Source of the DNA: Vitrella brassicaformis
Taxonomy: Eukaryota > Sar > Vitrellaceae
Direction of reading: 5' to 3'
Length of the DNA stretch: 64,000 nt
Assembly (NCBI GenBank): GCA_001179505.1
Contig: CDMY01000255.1
Coordinates: 441,962 to 505,961 of the forward strand
Notes under the pieces: model-generated
What the model was told of the DNA's origin: nothing
Databases searched by the model: none
What the model saw: the letters and a program-made list of their open reading frames with translations, nothing else
Shown: positions 34,637 to 46,028 of the stretch, in pieces
Layout: each line of letters opens with the position of its first letter
How positions within the stretch are numbered: the stretch's first letter is position 1
Translations under genes and position numbers: made by a program

Positions 34637-37600
34637 TCACGATGGTCTCTGACTTGCAGTGAGATGATCCACCACATACCGCCGCATCCACTCAACCACG
34701 TCCTGCACGACACACACAGCAATCCAATCCCTGCCTAGGCTGCACTGCACACTTGCGTTTGCTTGCTACATGTGACCATTCCCTTCACCCATCCCTCCTC
34801 CCTCCGTACATACATTGTCTTGCTGTGGCCATGTGTCTTCGTCGACTGGCGGCGTGGGCGGTAGCATCCACCCCCGCCACGGACCCATCCCCGACGTGTC
34901 GGACAGGGTGGCGCCCGTCTGCATCTTGCGCCTGGCCTCTAGGTACTGCTGGTTGTGCGCCAAGACGGCCCGCCCGAACACCCAGCAGCCGTAGGGGTGC
35001 AGGTGAAACGCCAGACAGATCACCCGGCTGTAGCGAAGCCATATGGCCAGCCGGCGGCGGCCCTCCACTGTGAACGGCACATACTGAAAGAAATAAAGGA
35101 AGACAGACAGAACTTTATTTGCTTGAACAGTTCGAGTGCGTGCTGCGTAACGTACGTCTTCTGTGGTCCGGGGCGCCAGGCACAACCAGTCGCGACACGA
35201 TACCTCCTGAATGAATCGCCGCACCGCACACATTCTGTGTGCTGAAACCCAGGCAGGGGTCGTGTGTGTATCTGTGCCTGCCTACCCATATGGTGAGTAG
35301 TTCGTCAAGAGTGACGTGGTCCCGAACCATCAGCTGTGTGAACCGCGCCGTCAGCAGCGCCAGAGTCAGCACACGCATCTCGAGACCCCAATACTCGTCA
35401 TCACTCCATCCCATATCCACTCCATCACCCACACCCACAGCAGCGACTCTCGCACCTTCACCACCAACTGACGCCCGTCGCATCGCTACCTTGGCAGCAG
35501 CAGCCGGTGTCGGTGTGTCTGCTGCCGTGCTGCCGTTGGTGGTGGCTGTCGTGGTGTTGTCGCGGCGGAGTGCGGTGCGTGTCTGTGTCTTGGTTGCAAT
35601 GGGTAGTGGGCCGTGTTTGAAGAAGTGGTGCTTGTAGAAGAGGTGTAGGCAGAAGTGCATGACCCACACGGAAGGGGGCGAGTGGTCGACGATGATGCCG
35701 GGGCCGTTGAAGGGGCAGATGTCCAGCTCGGGCAGGCCGTTGCGGTAGCCCTCGGGCGGCCGACGGCACGGCAGCAACGGGATGGGACGCTACACATACA
35801 TGAAACCAAGAAATATGTATGGGCCAGAATGGCTCGTGGTGTGTTGTGTGTCTGGGGGTCTGTGTTAGTGCTGGCTGCCTACCCTACCCGCTTTGGGAGT
35901 TTGGGTGGGGTTTTCATTTGCTCGATGACCTCCATTGAGAGCATGTCCAGTGTGGCGGCCGTCAGCAGCGCACACGCGGTGCTCTGGATGCTCTTCTCCT
36001 CTGCGAACAACAATGTGAACACACTCACGCATTGCATTGCGACCCACCCACCACATAATGTGTCATTGAGTGAGTGTCTGTGTGTCCTTTCGCACCGTAC
36101 CGTCCTGTCTATAAGGTTCGAGTTGAGGGTCGAGGAGTATGTTGAAGAGCGTCGGCACCACACCCTCCGTCTCAACCCAATCGCTCCTGATGGAATTCAA
36201 ACACACACAATGGATGGATGCCTCCCGCTCCTCCTTGTCTATCTGTGTGGCAGCCCTCGCTACTTACACGGTGAGGGTCTCGAGGGCCGGCAGGAGGTAG
36301 GTGTAGTCCTGCAAGCGGAGTTCGGCTGTCAACGCCCCCAACACCTTCAGAAACTGCACAAATACGCACACACACATGTCTGCTCAAGGGCCGGATCGTT
36401 CGTCTGTTGGTCGGTGTGCGCGTGATGTCTTTCTTGCTCACGTCCTTCTGGAAGCCCTCTGGCTCTGCAGCCATCCACACGGCCACTGGCCGCACAGCCA
36501 TGCCGATCTCAGCTCTGAAGTCCGACGGCGGCCGGCGGCCCTCGCGGATCTCCCCAAAGAACTCAAACAGCACCTTGAGGCACTGCCGCAAGCCGTCGAA
36601 GATGTCACTCTGGTAAGACACATCGCACACAGAGAGAGAGGGGAGCGCTGGGTGCTCTGTGTTTCTGTGTGTGGGCCGTTGTTGGTGCTGTACCAGGTTG
36701 ACGTCGCTGTCTTGTGTGTCAGTGCGGTCCATGTGTTGGCAGAGTCGGTCGACCCCCCGTGCGATGGCCTCCACTAGCCGCAGGGCCACGGCGAGGCTCT
36801 TCTTGCCCTGCGGTGTGAGCGGCTCCAGCAGCACGTTGTCCAGCTCGATGTGCAGCTCGACTGACGCCAGCTTCAATGCCAGACGCAGCAACCCACCGTG
36901 ACCTGACACACACACACAACACAAGCAGTGTAGATGTGTGTGTGTGTGTGTGTGGATGCCACCCCTACGTCTGATGAGATTGTCTCCGTAATTGTGTATG
37001 AGTTGGACCACGGTGTTGAGGACATCGCACCGCTCCTTGTTGGGCAGACGGTTCTGAAGCAGCACCTCCAACGCCTTCAACGTGCCCTGCACACACGCGC
37101 ATACACATACATTATACCGGCACAAGGCATCAATCAAACCAGCCACACACCACCCCTCCCCTCTGTGTTCGCCGCGCGCCTCGCCTCCCTCTCACAAACC
37201 AAAGCCGCCCTCGGACTCACCTCCAGTCTATCTACGAATCTCCTCAGCCACTGTGCTTTCTCAGCGGCTTTCTCCAGCCAGCCACCCAGGACACCCGCCG
37301 CCATGAGCGTGCTCTCGTCCTGCCGCCGCACCAGCGTGTCCATCAGGAGGTCGCAGTACTCATCGACCACTGTGTCAGTGAGGAGGGGCAACATGTGGCC
37401 CCACAGCGACATGATGTGCTTCATGGTGTCTACGGGCATGCGCTCCACCCCCACCTGCTGCACCTTGCCGACGATGGGCGGGCACATGACGGCGGGGTCC
37501 ACACACCCGTGGCCGCCCGGGAGTGTGGAAGCCTTGCACAGGCAGCTCACCACCGCCTCGAAGGATATCGTGCCCTCCACCGAGGCACGCTGCACCCTCA

Positions 37601-38274
37601 TCAGCTGCTCCGATGTGCCACTACTACTGCTCTGCTGGTCCTCCTGGTTGGCCGCTGGCTGTGTGTCCATGACAAGGCTGGCCGGGAGGCAGTCGACGAG
37701 CTGGGGGATGAGGGTACCGAACTTGATGCGGGCGTAGTTGTCTGTCAGGAGGCCGTCGAGCACCACAGAGCAGATGGCGGCGTAGGTCCCGCCCGCCCGG
37801 AGAAGGCGCGCAAGGAAGTCGCGGTGGATGCCAGACATGAGGAGGATGCGCTGAGCCTGCAGACAGACATACAGGGTCACCGCACCACCAAACCACACAT
37901 AACATAACACAGTCCACATGGACGTCGGTCGTGTCGTCTGCACCTCGTTTCTCATCCACTCCGGCGGCAGTGTGGTGGTGAGCACGAGACCCAGAAACCT
38001 CTCCTCTGTCAGTCCATCCAATCCACCACACACCACACACAGACACAGACACGACGGGGATATGCATGCACACGCGCCTGCGGTAGCCGGAAAAAACTCA
38101 GATCTGTCTGTCCCGCCTACCGTCGTTCTTGCCGTCGATGAGCTCCAGGACCTTGTCAGGCGAGGCGTACCCGCCCGGCATACACCCTTCCAGCATCTTG
38201 ACGAGAGTCTCCTCATCCGGCACTCGGATGTCGCCAGAGGCATGATCCTCATTGTCGCTCGAAGCAGACGCCAT
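34637..38274 (-). CDS. Neurochondrin-like armadillo/HEAT protein
   Basis: The start ATG at 38272-38274 gives MASASSDNEDHASGD; about twelve exons follow and the stop is at 34637-34639 after TASQRPS. It is a helical-repeat protein with no enzyme motif. Segments resembling neurochondrin: ERFLGLVLTTTL near the N-terminus, LLRLALKLASVELHIELD (compare the LLVNLACVEVRLALEE-type helix of neurochondrin), and RPVAVWMAAEPEGFQKDFL. The C-terminal part (DICPFNGPGIIVDHSPPSV, MGWSDDEYWGLEMR, PHYGCW-like segments) is not familiar. Neurochondrin in animals is a cytoplasmic adaptor; plant and protist homologues are uncharacterised. The gene is divergent from the CUE-protein gene, with only 135 bp between start codons. 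Confidence 0.55.
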
Positions 38275-38346
38275 AATCTTCTTGTCTTAACGCCGTAAAG
38301 GCCTCCTATCCCCGGGGGATGGTGAGATCTTCTACTTTCCTCTTCA

Positions 38347-38364
38347 AGCTCGCCACTGCGAGCT
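38347..38364. repeat. Perfect 7-bp hairpin in a divergent promoter region
   Basis: AGCTCGC and GCGAGCT flank the 4-base loop CACT, between the neurochondrin-like and CUE-protein start codons (38275-38409). A palindrome, ATCCCC-G-GGGGAT, lies nearby. Either could be a regulatory site or chance. Confidence 0.5.
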
Positions 38365-38409
38365 GAGTTTGCAACCAAGCGCAATTTTTCTGAAGGTTCA
38401 CATCCAGCA

Positions 38410-40008
38410 ATGGGTGACGATTCCATTCCCACCTTGACTCTTCAGCCGTCGCCTCTGAGTGTGGCCTTGCAGCAGCTGCAGGAGGTCTTCGCCAACGAGT
38501 GCGCCCCGCAGCTCATCGATGTGGCCATACTCCGGGCCAAGGGCAACGTGGAAGCCGCAATCGAGTGGATCTGCGAGCAAATCGAGAGCCAGCAGGCTGC
38601 TGCTGCCGGAGGGTCTGCCCTCAGAGCTGAGGCGCAGAGCCAACCGCAGCAACAGGGGCAGCAGCAGCAGCCGCCGCAGCAGAGTGCGGAGGAGGCTGAC
38701 CGACTGCTGGCGCAACAACTAAGTGAATTCGGGTAAGAACGAAGACGGATGATCATCGTGTGACTCCCAGGCATCCTCTCCTTGATGTGTCTGTGTGTGG
38801 TTTGATCATCAGGGACACGGGGGCTGACTTGGAGCGACTGTTTCCCTCCAAGGACCGCCAGACTACATCATCGAGGCCCTCCCGGCCGCCCAGGGCCACT
38901 GGCGCCTCCCCCAGCCCCTCCCCCTCCCCGCCCCCCCAATCGCAATCGCGGCTGCCCAACTGGCTGGGCTCCATCATACAAAGCACGCGAGATACCGTCA
39001 AGCAGGCCAGGCAACGGCAGCCCACCAGCAGCGGCGGCAGCGGCAACAACAGGGCTGATGTCGAGGAGACCACCGGCCAGACGCCTTTCACTGCAGAAAA
39101 GCTTAAGGGTGAGGGGAGAGGGGGGAGCACAGAACTACCAATGGATGGATGGATGGATGGCTCCTCTTATTCTTGCGTCTGTGTGTGCAGAGATCCGTCA
39201 GCGGATGAAGCAGGGTGTGCATCGTGTGCTGCGGTCGTCATCCTCTCTGCTCAACCGGCGTCGGCAGGCCCCTCTGCCCCACTACCCCTCCCTGACGGAG
39301 ACCAGCGAGGACGACCTCACCATCACATTCGGCAGGCGGGGAGTGCGTGCGGGGCCGCAAGAGGTCTACCATGACGACGATGAGTTCTGGGGGCTCGACA
39401 GGCGGAACGGCGAGGGCGGCCAGGGGGGTGGTGGTAGAGCTGGGGGCCAGGGCGACGGCGTGGACCCCCTGTCGGAGCTCAAGCCGCAGCCTGTCGATTT
39501 TGGAGACGCCATTGAGGCGCCCTCTCCGTCGAAGGTACGTCTGTCTCTTGCGTAAACACGCGTCGTTGATGCAGCATGACATGAATGGATCTGGCGTGCT
39601 TATGTGTCTGCAGGTTGGTGGTGCTGCCCGGGTCCCACCTGCGGCGCAGAGGGACACATCAACTGCAGCAGCTGCTGCTGCTGATGGCGGGTCGTCGGGG
39701 GCGGACGTGCAAGTCATCTCTATCAGTACTGATGGATGCACGGGGCGATCCCACAATGGTCGGTGAACCGCAGGGTTGTTGGTGTCTGTCTGTCTGTCCT
39801 CTGTGGTATGTCAGGCACGCCCCCCGACACCCCCGATGCATCCCCCACCCACCAGCCACCGCCAGCCTTCCCAGCCGATGACAACGCAGACGCATCGGAG
39901 GCCCCCGCCAAACCGGGTGCCGGTGACGATGCTGGTGATGGACCGGCAGACGGCCAGCAGCAGCAAGAGGGAACAGCTGAGGAAGGGCCAGCTGATGGGG
40001 ATCAGTGA
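38410..40008 (+). CDS. CUE/UBA-like domain protein with disordered tail
   Basis: Five or six exons starting at ATG 38410. Residues 15-58 or so form a CUE/UBA-like three-helix domain (LQQLQEVFANECAPQLIDVA then AKGNVEAAIEWI), a fold that usually binds ubiquitin or a related surface. The rest is mostly disordered: Gln-rich, then a short amphipathic stretch (LPNWLGSIIQSTRDTVKQ), a basic segment (RQRMKQGVHRVLRSSSSLLN), an acidic DDDEFWGLDR, and a Pro/Asp/Gln-rich end ADGDQ (stop 40006-40008). The joins EFG/DTG and EKLK/EIRQ keep the frame. No catalytic domain is present. Function is unknown; an adaptor that binds ubiquitin is the simplest reading. Confidence 0.7.
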
Positions 40009-40452
40009 GTGTGCTGGCTGGCTGGCTCGGTGGATGGATGGACGGGTTGAGTGTTTTTGTCTGTCTGTCATCTAATTCGATACGACGTGTCAGTCTGTGA
40101 TGTGTGTTTGATTGGGTTGGTGTGATGGATGGTGTATGTATTCATTTATCGCATCATTCTTGTATGCGCCAGTCTTGCTGTCTGTCCGGCTCTCATAAGC
40201 ACCGTTTCCACCATTTCCATGTGAGTGAATGAGACTTATTCTTCCCTGTCTTCGCTCATGCCTTTTCATGCCGGTCGTGTTGGTTGCCCTGGCTATGAGC
40301 CTTCTCAGAACCAGAGCAGTCAACACGGCCGGCAAGCAAAGGCATGAGCAGAAGAACGGGCGAAGAGGGGGACCGATGGATGACCCTTGCTACGATAGAT
40401 ACTCAATGAAACATACATTCTCAGCGTATGTCCACCCAGAACGAAAAGCCTC
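40009..40452. other. Convergent spacer holding a long imperfect hairpin
   Basis: Lies between the 3' ends of the CUE-protein gene (+) and the next minus-strand gene. It contains the inverted repeat at 40238-40368 described separately. The remainder is TG/GGAT-rich with no supported gene. Confidence 0.6.
40238..40368. repeat. Long imperfect inverted repeat (hairpin) in intergenic DNA
   Basis: Left arm 40250-40299 and right arm 40304-40354 are complementary at about 42 of 51 positions (for example GCTCATGCCTTT against AAAGGCATGAGC, and CGTGTTG against CAACACG), with a 4-base loop. Many mismatches are T/C or G/A, which would still pair as G-U in RNA. Weaker pairing continues outward to about 40238 and 40368. 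Possible readings: a foldback (MITE-like) element, a structured RNA or small-RNA precursor, or a 3'-end signal shared by two convergent genes. Confidence 0.75.
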
Positions 40453-43400
40453 TCACTGTGCCCGGCACGACGTCCGATGATCAGACCCAGGCAGGGACGA
40501 CCTGGCGGTCGAGCGTCGATGGGGCGGCGCGTGGGTGGGGGCGGGGGGGATGTGCAGGTTAGACAGCTGATGGGCGTCAGCAGCTATCCTCGCCTCCACA
40601 GTCACCGACGCCGTCGGCTTCTCAGGCGGGCACTCACAGGTGTGCCGCCATGTGCGTGTGTCCTGGGCCATCTCGTGGGACTTGTCATCACCGACACCCA
40701 GCTGGACGCACATTCGCCTGTTGGTGGGGGCGGTCTCCTGCCGCAGCACCACGCCCCAGGTGCCGGGGCGGCCGGCCACGAAGCCGTTTGGGAAGAAGTG
40801 CAGGGAAAAGGTCACCCAGCCGTCGTTGGGCACATCAACGGATACCGGCCCTGTGTGGTGTAATGCAGACTCATGCTCATGGATGGATGGATGCAGTGTG
40901 TGTGTGTGTATGTGTGTCTTTGTGTTCCGTACCACTGTCGATGTACTGCCCCCTGGGGACATCCCTGAGCTTCTTCGGCAGCTCTGTGATCGTCCAGGTG
41001 ATGTGCCCTGCACACATCCCATACCCACACCCACACACAAACCGACAGCAGGCAAAACACATGAAGACGATCATCACATACACATGGCGTATATCTCACA
41101 TACGCACGTCACAGTCATACCGTCCGCAGCTGCGATGGATGCGGCCTCCCCTTGCGGCTCCGTGGACTGAGGTGGGGACGACGGAGTGACCTTGACGGGA
41201 GGCAGCTCAGCTGGCGCAGCACCAGCAGCATCGCCAGCAGCAGCAAGTAGTGGTGGCGCCTCCCCCTCTCCCTCTCCCTGTTGCTCGCCTTCTGCCTCTG
41301 CTGTCGTCTCCTCCTCTGCTGCCGACACGGGGCCTTCTCCCTCTTGCTGCTCCTGCTCCTGCTCCTGCTGCTGTTGTTGCGCGCTCTCCTCGTCTTCTGC
41401 CGGTGCTTCTGTCTCTTCTGCTGGCTGCTCCGCAGCAGGGGCGGGGAAGTGCAGCGACCCACCCCTTCCCGCACGGCTGGTCGGTGACGGCATCACCGTA
41501 CCCAACGACGTCTGCCCATACACAGTGCCCGTCCTCAAGGCCTTCGGGCTCTTCCCCTCCTCCGTCTCTTGGTTCTCTTGCTGTGTGTGTGGTGGCTGCT
41601 GCTGCTGCTGTCTCTCGCCCTCTCCCTGATCATGGTCATGCTCTTCTGGCACGTGTGGGCTCTCTCTCTGTGGGGTATGGCGGTGTCTGGACGAGGTGTC
41701 CTCCTCTTCTTTGCACGGAATGACGTCCTTTTGTGAGAGGAAGGATGGGTGCAGCTGTGCGCGGGGGGAGGAGCCGCGGTGGGAGGCCGCCATCGACCAG
41801 GAACGCTTCGCGGGCAACTCGTCTGCACCACATACCACGACAGAAGAGTGAGTCCACCAGCCTCCCTCCCTCCCTCCCTCCCTCCCTCCTCTGTCACTGA
41901 CTCGGGTTTGCCTTTTCGATCCATGCCACGGCCGTCTGGAAGGTTGCGAGCGCCCAGCCTTCCCGACCCATCAACATACGCTGGGGCAAGAACCTGACCA
42001 ACACACACACAGCACGGCACGGCACGGCACTGTGGACGTATTCGTGTGCCCACGTGTGCTAACTAAGTGTGGCTGACGGGCTGACCGTTCGGTATAGGCG
42101 AGATTGATGAGTAGGTGCGACGGCCGCTCCCGCCACAGCGCCACCATGAGCAGGTCGAGCTCGACCTCTGCGCTCATCTTGCTCTCGCCGCCCATGTGTG
42201 CGGCCGACGATGCTGAGAGGTGGTTGAGGCACCGCACTAGGCTCTGAGCCTTGTCCAGCGGATCCCAACACAACGACAGCTGCACAGAGGGAAAGACTCA
42301 CGGTTATGGCCGGACGGGTGGGTGCGTGGGATGGTGTGTGGTGTGCTGACCAGGGTGAGCTCTTGCCGCGCTCCGTGCCACACCGACTCATCCTGCTCCA
42401 GCTGTGTCAACGATACAGACAGACAGATGGTATGTATGGTGGGCGCCTGTGTGTCAGTCGCTGTCTATCCTTTCTATCCATTCATTCCGTCTCGCTCTCA
42501 CCGCTGGCTTGAGGTCGACGAACTTCCTGATGTCCGCTACGGTGCCCAGCAGCTCCAGACGAAAGGTGACACTCCTGTCCCGCTCAACTGATCCACACAC
42601 GCGCACTCCATTCCTTCCGTGTGCGGTTCGCAACTACCCACTGAGCGACTCACTCAGTCTGTCCAGTGCCTCCTGGTGCTCTTGCGGGAGTGCGTCGGAG
42701 CAGTGGAAGAGCGCCACGAAGCACGGCGACGCGCAGCTGAATATCTTGCGATGCAGGTGGACATTCAGGCTCTCCAACGTCATGGCAAACTCCTCCTGAA
42801 CACACACACATAAATGGGAAGAAGAGGCATCCATCCATCAAGCGTCGACTACCCCCTCTCCCTCCCTCCCTCCCTCCCTCCCTCCCTGCGTACCTGCAGG
42901 AGCCCTTTCATCTCCTCCACCCCCTCCCCGCCATGTCTGTCCCTCTCCTTCTCAACCGCGCCCACGAAAGCCGCCTCCATTCTCTCCGCAAACCCCTCCA
43001 CACCCACACACACCTCCTCCAACAACTGAATCCCAGCAAACTCCGCACAGTACCCGCCATTGCCGTTGTCTCGGGCGTGCCTCTGGGTGCCCGCTCGGCT
43101 CATGAAGGCGAGCAGGTCATGGACCTGGTCGGCCAGAGGGCGGCTGTGGCCTCTGTGTGTGTGCTGGGAGGTCTCGTGGATCTGGTCGCATTTGTGGGCG
43201 ACGGCTGACAGGGTCTCAGTGGTGGACGGCATACGTGCCAGCAGCCGGTGCAGCATCGAGTGGTAGAGCCTGACAGAAAGGAAAGGGGTCACACGACAAA
43301 GACATAAGAACCTGGCCTGGCTCTGTGGTATTCATTTCATATTGTGTGGCTGCGGTGCTTACGGGTAGACGAGGCAGCGATCTGCCACATTGTGCTCCCA

Positions 43401-44760
43401 CTCCACCTCGAGCCTCCTCACCAGCGCCTCCCTGACCCCCCCACCGCCGCCACTCTTGCGGGGCGACCCAGATGTGGCGAGCGACGCGGCCGCGAAGGCC
43501 GTCCTCTCCAACAGGGAGGCATCCATGTCTGGGTCAGCCGAGCGAGACCTGTCGATGTGCCTGCTGACCCTGCTGGCGGCCACCTCTTCCTCGCTGGACG
43601 ACAGGCAGGCTTCAAGGGGGGGGAAGCCTGTGCCACCCTGTGTTGCGGATGGGAGGGACGGGGGCGTGGACATGTCTGGGGGCAGCGATCGGGTGAGGTG
43701 GTGCTTCAGGATCTCCTTCAGCTGCCGGAGCTCCTCGTTCTTGAGGGCGATCAGCTCCTGCAGATCTGCAGGCACATCAAATCAACAAACACGGCTGGCT
43801 GCGTGCCTGTTTGTCTGAGCCTGTCTGTTGCCAGTGGGGGTTCTGTTCTTGAGAACACACCTGCGGTCTTCCTGGTTTCGTCAGCGAGGGCATGCCTGAG
43901 GCTGTCGACGGTCGACACGGCCTGCTCCACGAACTGGCCCCGCTGCTCATGCTCCAACACACGCTGCACACACAGGACAGTCAGTGGCCATCTCTCTCCC
44001 TCTGTCTCTCTCCACGTACTTTCCTGCCCGCATCCTGTCTGTACCTGCCTGTGGTATTCCCTGGCCTCTTGGCTGGGCACCCTCATCAGCAGATGCGCCC
44101 CCTCGTGCTGCCCCGCTGAGCTCTGACGCTTCACCGACAGCAGGAAGGGCCCCACCTGCAGGTCAGGAATTCACATTCTATCGTGCAGTCAGTCAAAGCC
44201 CTCAGCTATCCTTTATCTATCTGTCCGTCTGTCTGTCTGGCTGCCTACCGTGCTGTCGTCCAAGTGCACCGGAGCAGACAGAGTGGTCTCGAGCCCCAAC
44301 AGCTGAATGCATGGAATCACACACAAATACATGCATTGGCATGACATCCACACAATTAACACAAAAAGCAGCAGTTGACCACCCCTCAGCCCTCCCTGCC
44401 TCCGAACACACCTCCCCTCCCTAACCTCAGTATCCCCCTCGGTGAAGCTCTGCAGTGCGGGCACAGCGAGCATCGCTTTCCGCATGACGTCATCGACCCT
44501 GGTTTGCCCTTCACTGGGGACATCCAGTGTGAGGGGGGCGGTCCGGTGTAGCTGGGGTATCACCAGCGGCAGGGTGATGGATGGCGGCGAGGGAGGCTCG
44601 TGGCCGTATGACAAACTGAAGGAACCCGGCAACATTGATGGATGAGCCAAAGTAACGAACGGCTGATTCACTGCGACTCGGCAAACGAACGACTGACCGC
44701 CTCCTTCGCCGCCTTGTGCAAGCTCAGCTCACAGATCGCACCAAACCCCTCGTTAGCCAT
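40453..44760 (-). CDS. Uncharacterised multi-exon protein, Q/E-rich with possible MATH-like C-terminus
   Basis: The start ATG at 44758-44760 gives MANEGFGAICELSLHKAAKE. About thirteen exons can be followed. Two stretches look coiled-coil (LQELIALKNEELRQLKEIL; RVLEHEQRGQFVEQAVSTVD). The middle is helical (HHRLLAR-type repeats, AFVGAVEKERDRHG, LNVHLHRKIF, AEVELDLLMVALWRE). A long low-complexity exon (41120-41820) is rich in E, Q, A and P. Near the C-terminus ITWTITELPKKL, then SVDVPNDGWVTFSLHFFPNG and TWGVVLRQE have the look of a MATH/TRAF-type beta sandwich, but this is weak. It ends HRTSCRAQ, stop 40453-40455. I do not recognise the whole protein. Confidence 0.6.
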
Positions 44761-44957
44761 CCTTATTGATCCGATTGTTGATTGGCGTGTGCGTGGTGAG
44801 CCGTCCTCGTGAGCATTCTGGAGCCGGCTGTTGAGGAGGATCCCTCCAAGCGGCGCCGCGTCGATCGCGAGAAAAGGCGGAGCATCTGGTGCGCTGCCAA
44901 GAGAGCACGACACGGCACGGCACGGCAGCACGGACGAAGGAAGGAATCCTCTATGGT

Positions 44958-45645
44958 ATGGTATGTGTGTGGTGGGCTGTGGTGTTCAGGATGCGGACAC
45001 TGCGAGGGCAGCAGGGGGCGGCCAAGGCCTCGGGCGGCCAGCTGGCGCGAGGTGGGAAACACATGGATGCACGTCACGGTGTCTGTCTTGTCTTGGTGCG
45101 TGCGTGTGTGTTTGCTGACTGACGGATCTATCCATTCATCCCATCAGTTGGTCGTCGTGAAGGCCGTGACCCCCGCGGCGGCGCCGGCGCACCCGCATCG
45201 TCCTCCCGCTACCACCCCGACGATTTCGGCACGGCAAACATGCAGGACAGCGACATACCAGGACTAGGTAGGTGGGGGGGTGGGGGGCGGTCGACGCAGC
45301 AGACACAGGCCAGGCTGTGTGTCCCCACGTGTGAGTGTAAGTTTGTTGTGTGTGGTGTGGTGCGTGTGCAGGTGACTTGGGCAACCCGATGGAGGGGCCG
45401 GAGTTTTCGGGTGGCGACTTCGAGTCCATCCAGGACGAGACCAAGACGGTCCACCAGGACTACTACAAAGGTACACACACACAGACAGACAGACAGGCAT
45501 AGAGGGCGAGAGATGCGAGCAAAGCCCCCCCGCATCTGGGTGCCTTTCTTTATACGTAATGGTCCGTGCTGTTCCACACTCTTTCTTCGTGTGTGTGTGT
45601 GTGTGGTCAGACTTCGGCGACGATTTCGACGACGCGGACGTTTAG
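44958..45645 (+). CDS. Small acidic-tail protein resembling CSNAP (COP9 signalosome acidic protein)
   Basis: Four exons, about 110-125 residues. In-frame ATGs lie at 44958 and 44991; the latter (MRTLRGQQGAAKASGG) is the likelier start. The N-terminal part is basic and Gly-rich (VGRREGRDPRGGAG), the middle reads DDFGTANMQDSDIPGLGDL, and the C-terminus is DETKTVHQDYYK then DFGDDFDDADV (stop 45643-45645). The C-terminal pattern (E/T-x-VH-x-D-aromatic-aromatic-x-DF-x-D-x-FDD-D) matches the conserved tail of CSNAP/MYEOV2, the ninth COP9 signalosome subunit, whose F/D-rich tail docks to CSN3, CSN5 and CSN6. The human protein is only 57 residues, so this one is longer. The match is short and by eye. 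Confidence 0.5.
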
Positions 45646-46028
45646 GAGAGGAAGACGCGGAGGAGGAGCGGTGGGGTGGGCTGGGTGGACCTGGTGTGCC
45701 GTTTTGGCTGAGGGTGCTGGGGATGGGGCTGGGAACACGGTGGGCCGGGCCCTGTGTGTAGCTCAGATAGATCCATGGTTGCTGCTGCTGCGTTTTCACG
45801 AGTCATGTTTTCCTGGTACCGTCCTCCTCGGCTCGCTACGTCAGGCCATGGCAACGCGTTGGCAGCCATGCACGAGAGCATGCTATCCAGGACGTTGTCA
45901 CTGCCTGACGAAGGGAGCGTGAAGGGGGAAAAAAGGGGGAGGGTGATCGTGAAACGTATATACCAACGTGAAGAGTAGAAGCGCACCACGACACATTTGC
46001 CAAGCTGGCGGACTCAGGCGACGTTGAG
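45646..46028. other. Spacer with a long inverted repeat
   Basis: This 383-bp region between two plus-strand genes must carry the promoter of the M50 protease gene. It is dominated by the inverted repeat at 45791-45956, listed separately. Confidence 0.55.
45791..45956. repeat. Long imperfect inverted repeat (hairpin), arms about 80 bp
   Basis: Left arm 45791-45871 and right arm 45878-45956 are inversely complementary in two strong blocks: an inner block (CTACGTCAGGCCATGG against the reverse complement starting CTTCGTCAGGC, 45836-45871 with 45878-45913) and an outer block (CGTTTTCACGAGTCA against CGTTTCACGATCA, with two single-base bulges). The distance between blocks is about 45 bp on both sides, as expected if one hairpin decayed in its middle. 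The loop is about 6 bases. Confidence 0.65.

Noticed and set aside
45160-45645. DSS1/SEM1 proteasome subunit instead of CSNAP
   Set aside because: There is no W-x-DNW motif; the VH-x-D-YY-x-DF spacing fits CSNAP better, though the match is short.
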